The translations under genes were made by a program, and so were the position numbers. A DNA stretch of 10,171 nt from positions 1-10,171 of the forward strand of contig CAAENE010000378.1 in NCBI GenBank assembly GCA_900757255.1. The letters are read 5' to 3'. The notes below the pieces were generated by a model. That model was not told the DNA's origin, ran no database searches, and was given only the letters and a program-made list of their open reading frames with translations. This document shows positions 6,858 through 10,171 of this stretch, in pieces (position 1 is the first letter of the stretch; each line of letters opens with the position of its first letter). Origin of the DNA: Clostridia bacterium. GTDB taxonomy: Bacteria > Bacillota > Clostridia > HGM11514.

Positions 6858-9323
6858 ATGTCCAAACAATTATTTGTTGACCCGAAAGAGGTCAGAAAAA
6901 GCGGCTGGGTGGAATTTGAACCGATCCCGGTCAACCAGTACAATAAAACGATAAAAGAGGAACAGAAGAATTACAGTACCGAAGATTTCCTGCGTATCTT
7001 CCACGATATGGGAGTCATCCGCGAATTTGAAACCATGCTGTACGCCATTAAGACAACCAGCGAATACAACGGCGTGCAATATAATAACCCCGGTCCGGCG
7101 CATCTGTCCATGGGTCAGGAGGCAAGCGCTGTCGGGCAGGCCTATGAGCTGGACGTGAACGATTTTATTTTCGGGTCTCACAGAAGCCACGGCGAAATTT
7201 TGGCAAAGGGCTTATCTGCTATCGAGAAATTGGACGACAAAGACCTGATGGAAATCATGGAAACCTTCAACGACGGTAAAATTCTGAAGGTCGTTGAGGA
7301 CAAACAAAAGGACGTCAAAGAGCTGGCAAAAGACTTTTTGCTTTACGGGGCACTGGCTGAGATTTTTGCGCGTACCACCGGATTCCATAAAGGGCTGGGA
7401 GGTTCCATGCACGCCTTTTTCACCCCCTTTGGCATTTACCCGAACAACGCAATCGTAGGCGGCGCGGCATCTGTCGCTATGGGTGCGGCCTTATATAAGA
7501 AGGTCAACCGCAAACCGGGCATCGTCATTTCCAATGTCGGCGACGGCTCTCTTGGCTGCGGTCCGGTCTGGGAAGCCATGATTATGGGTAACATGGACCA
7601 GTACAAACAGCTGTGGGAGGGCGACATGAAGGGCGGCCTGCCGATCATCTTCAACTTTTTCAATAACTTTTACGGAATGGGCGGCCAGACCTATGGCGAA
7701 ACCATGCCGTACGGTACGCTTGCGCGGATCGGAGCGGGTATGTCGCCCAATCAGATGCACGCCGAGCGTGTAGACGGATACAATCCGCTGGCGGTCATCG
7801 ACGCCATCCGCCGCAAAAAAGAAATCCTTAAAAATGGCGACGGCCCTGTCCTGCTGGATACCATTACCTACCGTATTTCCGGACATTCACCGTCCGACGC
7901 GTCCAGCTACCGGACAAAAGAAGAAATCGAAGCCTGGGAAAAAGAAGATGTATTAGATGCTTTCAAAGATAAGCTGGTCAAGGGCAAGGTGGCAAAAGCC
8001 GGAGAAATGGACGAAATTCGGGAAGAAATCAAGGAACGCATGACCAAGATTTGTGCGCTGGCGGTGGACGAAGAAAAATCACCGCGCATGGATTTGGTTG
8101 CCGTACCGGACGAAGTAGAAAAGCTGATGTTCTCCAATGAACATATGGACAAAATGGAGGACAGGGAGCCGGACGTTTTGATGGCAAAGGAAGACAATCC
8201 CCGCGTGCAGCAGATTGCGAAAAAAACGCGTTTTGCGTTTGATGAAAAAGGGAAACCTGTTTCTAAAAATAAGGTATACCAGCTGAGAGACGGCTTATTT
8301 GAAGCGATCATAGACAAATTCTATACCGACCCGACCTTAGTCGCATACGGCGAGGACAACCGGGACTGGGGCGGTGCGTTTGCAGTTTACCGCGGCCTGA
8401 CCGAGGCGCTGCCGTATCATAGGTTTTTCAATTCCCCGATTTCAGAAGCCGCTATCGTCGGTTCTGCCGTCGGCTATGGAATCTGCGGCGGACGCGTTAT
8501 CGCCGAACTGATGTACTGCGACTTTATCGGCCGCGCGGGCGACGAGGTGTTCAACCAGCTGCCTAAATGGCAGGCAATGAGCGCCGGCGTTATCAAGATG
8601 CCGGTAGTCATCCGCGTTTCCATCGGTTCCAAATACGGCGCACAGCATTCGCAGGACTGGACTGCCCTGTGCGGGCATATCCCGGGACTGAAAGTGGTAT
8701 TTCCGGCAACTCCATATGACGCGAAAGGTCTGATGAACAGCGCGCTTGCCGGAACAGACCCCGTTATCTTCTTTGAAAGCCAGAGAATCTATGACGTCGG
8801 AGAAATGTTCCATGAAGGCGGTGTGCCGGAAGGGTACTATGAAGTACCGATTGGCGAACCGGACGTGAAAATCGAAGGGAAAGACATCACCATTCTTTCC
8901 ATCGGCGCGGTTCTGTACCGGGCGATGGATGCAGTAAAAGAACTAAAGGAAAAATACGGCATGGAAGCGGAACTCATTGACGCCCGTTCCATTGTACCGT
9001 TCAATTATGAAAAGGTCATTGAAAGCGTGAAAAAGACCGGCCGAATTGTAATTGTGGGTGATGCGTGCGAGCGCGGTTCGCACATGAAGGAATTTGCCAG
9101 CACCATTGCCGAGCTTGCGTTTGATTATCTGGATGCACCGCCCGTTGTTGTGGGCGCACGCAACTGGATCACGCCCTGCTTTGAACTTGACCATGAATTC
9201 TTCCCGCAGGGAAGCTGGATTATTGACGCAATTCATGAAAAAATCCTTCCCCTGCCCGGATATACCCCAAAACAGAACTTTACCGAACTGGAACAGGAAC
9301 GGCGCAACAAGCTTGGCGTTTAA
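6858..9323 (+). CDS. Fused E1 alpha-beta subunit, thiamine-diphosphate-dependent 2-oxo-acid/acetoin-type dehydrogenase
   Basis: This 821-residue protein joins the two E1 subunits that are usually separate. The alpha half (about 40-420) has PGPAHLSMGQEA (78-89), the active-site histidines of SHRSHGE (107-113), the thiamine-diphosphate motif starting GDG at 228-230 and ending at Asn269/Asn270, and the loop SGHSPSD (341-347). The beta half (about 473-821) has the cofactor-activating glutamate Glu529 in SPISEAAIVG and GAQHSQDW with His597. A charged linker (about 420-470) joins them. E1 decarboxylates a 2-oxo acid or cleaves an acyloin and reductively acylates the E2 lipoyl group. Two extra segments stand out: about 121-163, and 246-260 inside the cofactor motif. 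The start follows AAAGGGG (6841-6847) with a rather long 10-base spacing, 51 bases after the E3 stop. The enzyme class is secure; the substrate is not. Confidence 0.92.
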   Translation: MSKQLFVDPKEVRKSGWVEFEPIPVNQYNKTIKEEQKNYSTEDFLRIFHDMGVIREFETMLYAIKTTSEYNGVQYNNPGPAHLSMGQEASAVGQAYELDVNDFIFGSHRSHGEILAKGLSAIEKLDDKDLMEIMETFNDGKILKVVEDKQKDVKELAKDFLLYGALAEIFARTTGFHKGLGGSMHAFFTPFGIYPNNAIVGGAASVAMGAALYKKVNRKPGIVISNVGDGSLGCGPVWEAMIMGNMDQYKQLWEGDMKGGLPIIFNFFNNFYGMGGQTYGETMPYGTLARIGAGMSPNQMHAERVDGYNPLAVIDAIRRKKEILKNGDGPVLLDTITYRISGHSPSDASSYRTKEEIEAWEKEDVLDAFKDKLVKGKVAKAGEMDEIREEIKERMTKICALAVDEEKSPRMDLVAVPDEVEKLMFSNEHMDKMEDREPDVLMAKEDNPRVQQIAKKTRFAFDEKGKPVSKNKVYQLRDGLFEAIIDKFYTDPTLVAYGEDNRDWGGAFAVYRGLTEALPYHRFFNSPISEAAIVGSAVGYGICGGRVIAELMYCDFIGRAGDEVFNQLPKWQAMSAGVIKMPVVIRVSIGSKYGAQHSQDWTALCGHIPGLKVVFPATPYDAKGLMNSALAGTDPVIFFESQRIYDVGEMFHEGGVPEGYYEVPIGEPDVKIEGKDITILSIGAVLYRAMDAVKELKEKYGMEAELIDARSIVPFNYEKVIESVKKTGRIVIVGDACERGSHMKEFASTIAELAFDYLDAPPVVVGARNWITPCFELDHEFFPQGSWIIDAIHEKILPLPGYTPKQNFTELEQERRNKLGV

Positions 9324-9326
9324 CAC

Positions 9327-9344
9327 GCTTTCTCGAGAGAAAGC
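9327..9344 (+). terminator. Hairpin immediately after the E1 gene
   Basis: GCTTTCT (9327-9333) pairs perfectly with AGAAAGC (9338-9344) around a CGAG tetraloop. It starts three bases after the E1 stop codon, the usual place for a terminator or a protective 3' hairpin. Only TT follows, so strong intrinsic termination is not expected, and read-through into the downstream RNA region and lplA is possible. Confidence 0.4.
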
Positions 9345-9361
9345 TTAGCATTAACAGAGCC

Positions 9362-9622
9362 CTTCATTTGACAAGCCCGCAGGGCGCTGGCAAATGGTAG
9401 GGATCGTTATACAGAGTAAAAAGCTTTCAGCGCGCGATGCGCCATCGCCACAAAGCAGGAGGTAATCACGTCGCCCCATAAACGGCTCTCCGGGGGCAGT
9501 CGGGCATTGAGGTCTTTATTCTGCCCGTCTCTGAGAGCGGCTTGCCGCCCCTGCTTGGCAATTACCAGCCGCCCATTGGGCGGCTGGTGTTGTCTGACAG
9601 CTTGCTGACTTGGCAAATGAAG
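9362..9622 (+). ncRNA. Candidate structured non-coding RNA, possibly raiA-type
   Basis: This non-coding stretch folds as one unit on paper. The ends CTTCATTTGACAAG (9362-9375) and CTTGGCAAATGAAG (9609-9622) can pair in 13 of 14 positions over 260 nt. Inside are GCGATG/CATCGC (9434-9439 with 9443-9448), GCTCTC/GAGAGC (9485-9490 with 9533-9538), CGGGCA/TGCCCG (9501-9506 with 9522-9527), and a perfect 11-bp hairpin (9564-9574 with 9578-9588, loop ATT). CAAAGCAGG (9451-9459) can pair with CCTGCTTGG (9550-9558) with one mismatch. GCCCC (9473-9477) with GGGGC (9493-9497) would cross the GCTCTC stem as a pseudoknot. A closed, multibranched, pseudoknotted RNA of this size in a clostridial spacer suggests the raiA family, but I cannot confirm the family by eye. 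A T-G wobble extending the 11-bp stem slightly favours the + strand. Short frames on either strand across it lack ribosome sites. Confidence 0.45.
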
Positions 9623-9725
9623 AACTCTATAAATGCCTGCTTCTTTTTAAAAAGCTTTAGCAGCAATAGGCTTGTATGTATGCACATAGTAACTGAAAAG
9701 GGGCTACGCCCATATAAAGTTTTTC

Positions 9726-9757
9726 GCCCAGCCTTTTTTCAAAAAGGCTGGTTGGGC
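9726..9757. repeat. AT-core palindrome in the spacer before lplA
   Basis: CCAGCCTTTTT (9728-9738) pairs with AAAAAGGCTGG (9741-9751) as an 11-bp stem, and the outer GC/GC bases can add to it with a small bulge. A smaller hairpin, GGGC/GCCC (9701-9704 with 9708-9711), lies just upstream. Neither strand shows the T-run needed just after the stem, though T-rich tracts sit inside the stem. Such palindromes are typical of dispersed intergenic elements in Clostridia, but copy number cannot be judged from one window. It lies about 78 bases before the lplA start. Confidence 0.4.
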
Positions 9758-9834
9758 AAAATTTATAAAATTGACGAAAAACTAACATATACATTGGTAG
9801 AGTTTGGGAAATCTGGAATAGGTGGTTGACTTGC

Positions 9835-10171
9835 ATGAAATTTATTGATAATATTAGTAAAGATTGTTATTTTAACCTGGCGGCGGAGGAATATCTTCTG
9901 AAAGGATTTGAAGAAGAATTTTTCATGCTGTGGCAGAATGACAATACCATCGTAGTGGGACGAAACCAAAATACGCTTGCGGAGATAAATGCAGAGTATG
10001 TGCGTAAAAAGGGGATACACGTGGTCCGGCGGATGTCGGGCGGCGGAGCGGTATATCATGATTTGGGGAATGTGAATTATACCTTTATCGAAAACCGGGC
10101 AGAATCCTTTTCAGACTTTTCCCGCTTTTCCCAGCCGGTTATCCGGGCGCTTAAAACCCTTGGGGTGGAGG
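9835..10171 (+). CDS. lplA: Lipoate-protein ligase A, 5' part only
   Basis: The frame opens at ATG 9835 and runs off the window end after 112 codons, so about two thirds of a typical 330-residue ligase is missing. The visible part begins MKFIDN and contains TIVVGRNQN (38-46), the EIN segment, and RRMSGGGAVYHD (65-76), the lipoyl-AMP binding loop that marks LplA-type enzymes. The enzyme activates lipoate with ATP and attaches it to lipoyl-domain lysines; the obvious client is Lys43 of the E2 encoded upstream. A GGTGG ribosome site at 9820-9824 lies 10 bases before the start. No strong promoter was found in the preceding spacer, so it may be read from upstream. The supply of free lipoate by scavenging rather than synthesis is an inference from the gene type. 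Confidence 0.93.
   Translation, partial: MKFIDNISKDCYFNLAAEEYLLKGFEEEFFMLWQNDNTIVVGRNQNTLAEINAEYVRKKGIHVVRRMSGGGAVYHDLGNVNYTFIENRAESFSDFSRFSQPVIRALKTLGVE

Noticed and set aside
9407..9616. Open frame of 69 residues on the - strand across the structured RNA candidate
   Set aside because: No ribosome site is seen, and the frame coincides with the paired segments of the RNA, so it is probably an artefact of the GC-rich stems.
9362..9622. Identification of the RNA candidate as RNase P RNA, tmRNA, SRP RNA or a T-box leader
   Set aside because: None of the hallmark conserved sequences of these families could be found on the + strand, and a T-box leader would be expected before an amino-acid gene.
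9771..9799. TTGACG as a -35 box for lplA
   Set aside because: No acceptable -10 box is found 16-18 bases downstream; the AT-rich CATATA lies too close.
9542..9829. Open frame of 95 residues on the + strand
   Set aside because: It crosses the 11-bp hairpin, the end of the candidate RNA and the later palindrome, has no ribosome site, and has a low-complexity, unfamiliar sequence.

Overview
The window looks like a chromosomal segment of an anaerobic Firmicute of the class Clostridia, probably a gut Lachnospiraceae or Oscillospiraceae relative. This is an inference from the strong AGGAGG ribosome binding sites, the tight one-strand gene packing, the moderate GC content with AT-rich spacers, and the protein families present. 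Every supported gene is on the + strand.

Layout. Positions 1-139 are AT-rich and carry a good sigma-A-type promoter (60-87) and a small inverted repeat that could be an operator. A first gene block follows (140-3870): a DeoR-family repressor, a medium-chain zinc-type dehydrogenase of the L-sorbose-1-phosphate reductase (SorE) type, and a 587-residue fusion of a poorly recognisable, aldolase-like N-terminal half with a short-chain dehydrogenase close to sorbitol-6-phosphate 2-dehydrogenase. A 249-base spacer (3871-4119) holds two GC-rich hairpins. A second block (4120-9323) encodes a complete 2-oxo-acid/acetoin-type dehydrogenase complex in the order E2 (lipoyl acyltransferase), E3 (dihydrolipoyl dehydrogenase), and E1 with its alpha and beta subunits fused in one chain. 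A long non-coding stretch (9324-9834) holds one hairpin after E1, a candidate structured RNA of about 260 nt (possibly raiA-type), and a second palindrome. The window ends inside a lipoate-protein ligase A gene, cut by the window edge.

How the genes fit together. LplA would attach lipoate to lysine 43 of E2. E1 would decarboxylate or cleave a 2-oxo acid or acyloin with thiamine diphosphate. E2 would pass the acyl group to CoA, and E3 would reoxidise the lipoamide and make NADH. The first block has two sugar- or polyol-phosphate dehydrogenases under a sugar-phosphate-type repressor. In the known L-sorbose pathway these two activities convert L-sorbose-1-phosphate to glucitol-6-phosphate and then to fructose-6-phosphate. 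Whether the blocks form one pathway, in which a polyol-derived ketone is cleaved to an acyl-CoA, cannot be settled here, but the neighbourhood is unusual. No transporter, kinase, mobile element, CRISPR array, tRNA or rRNA is visible.
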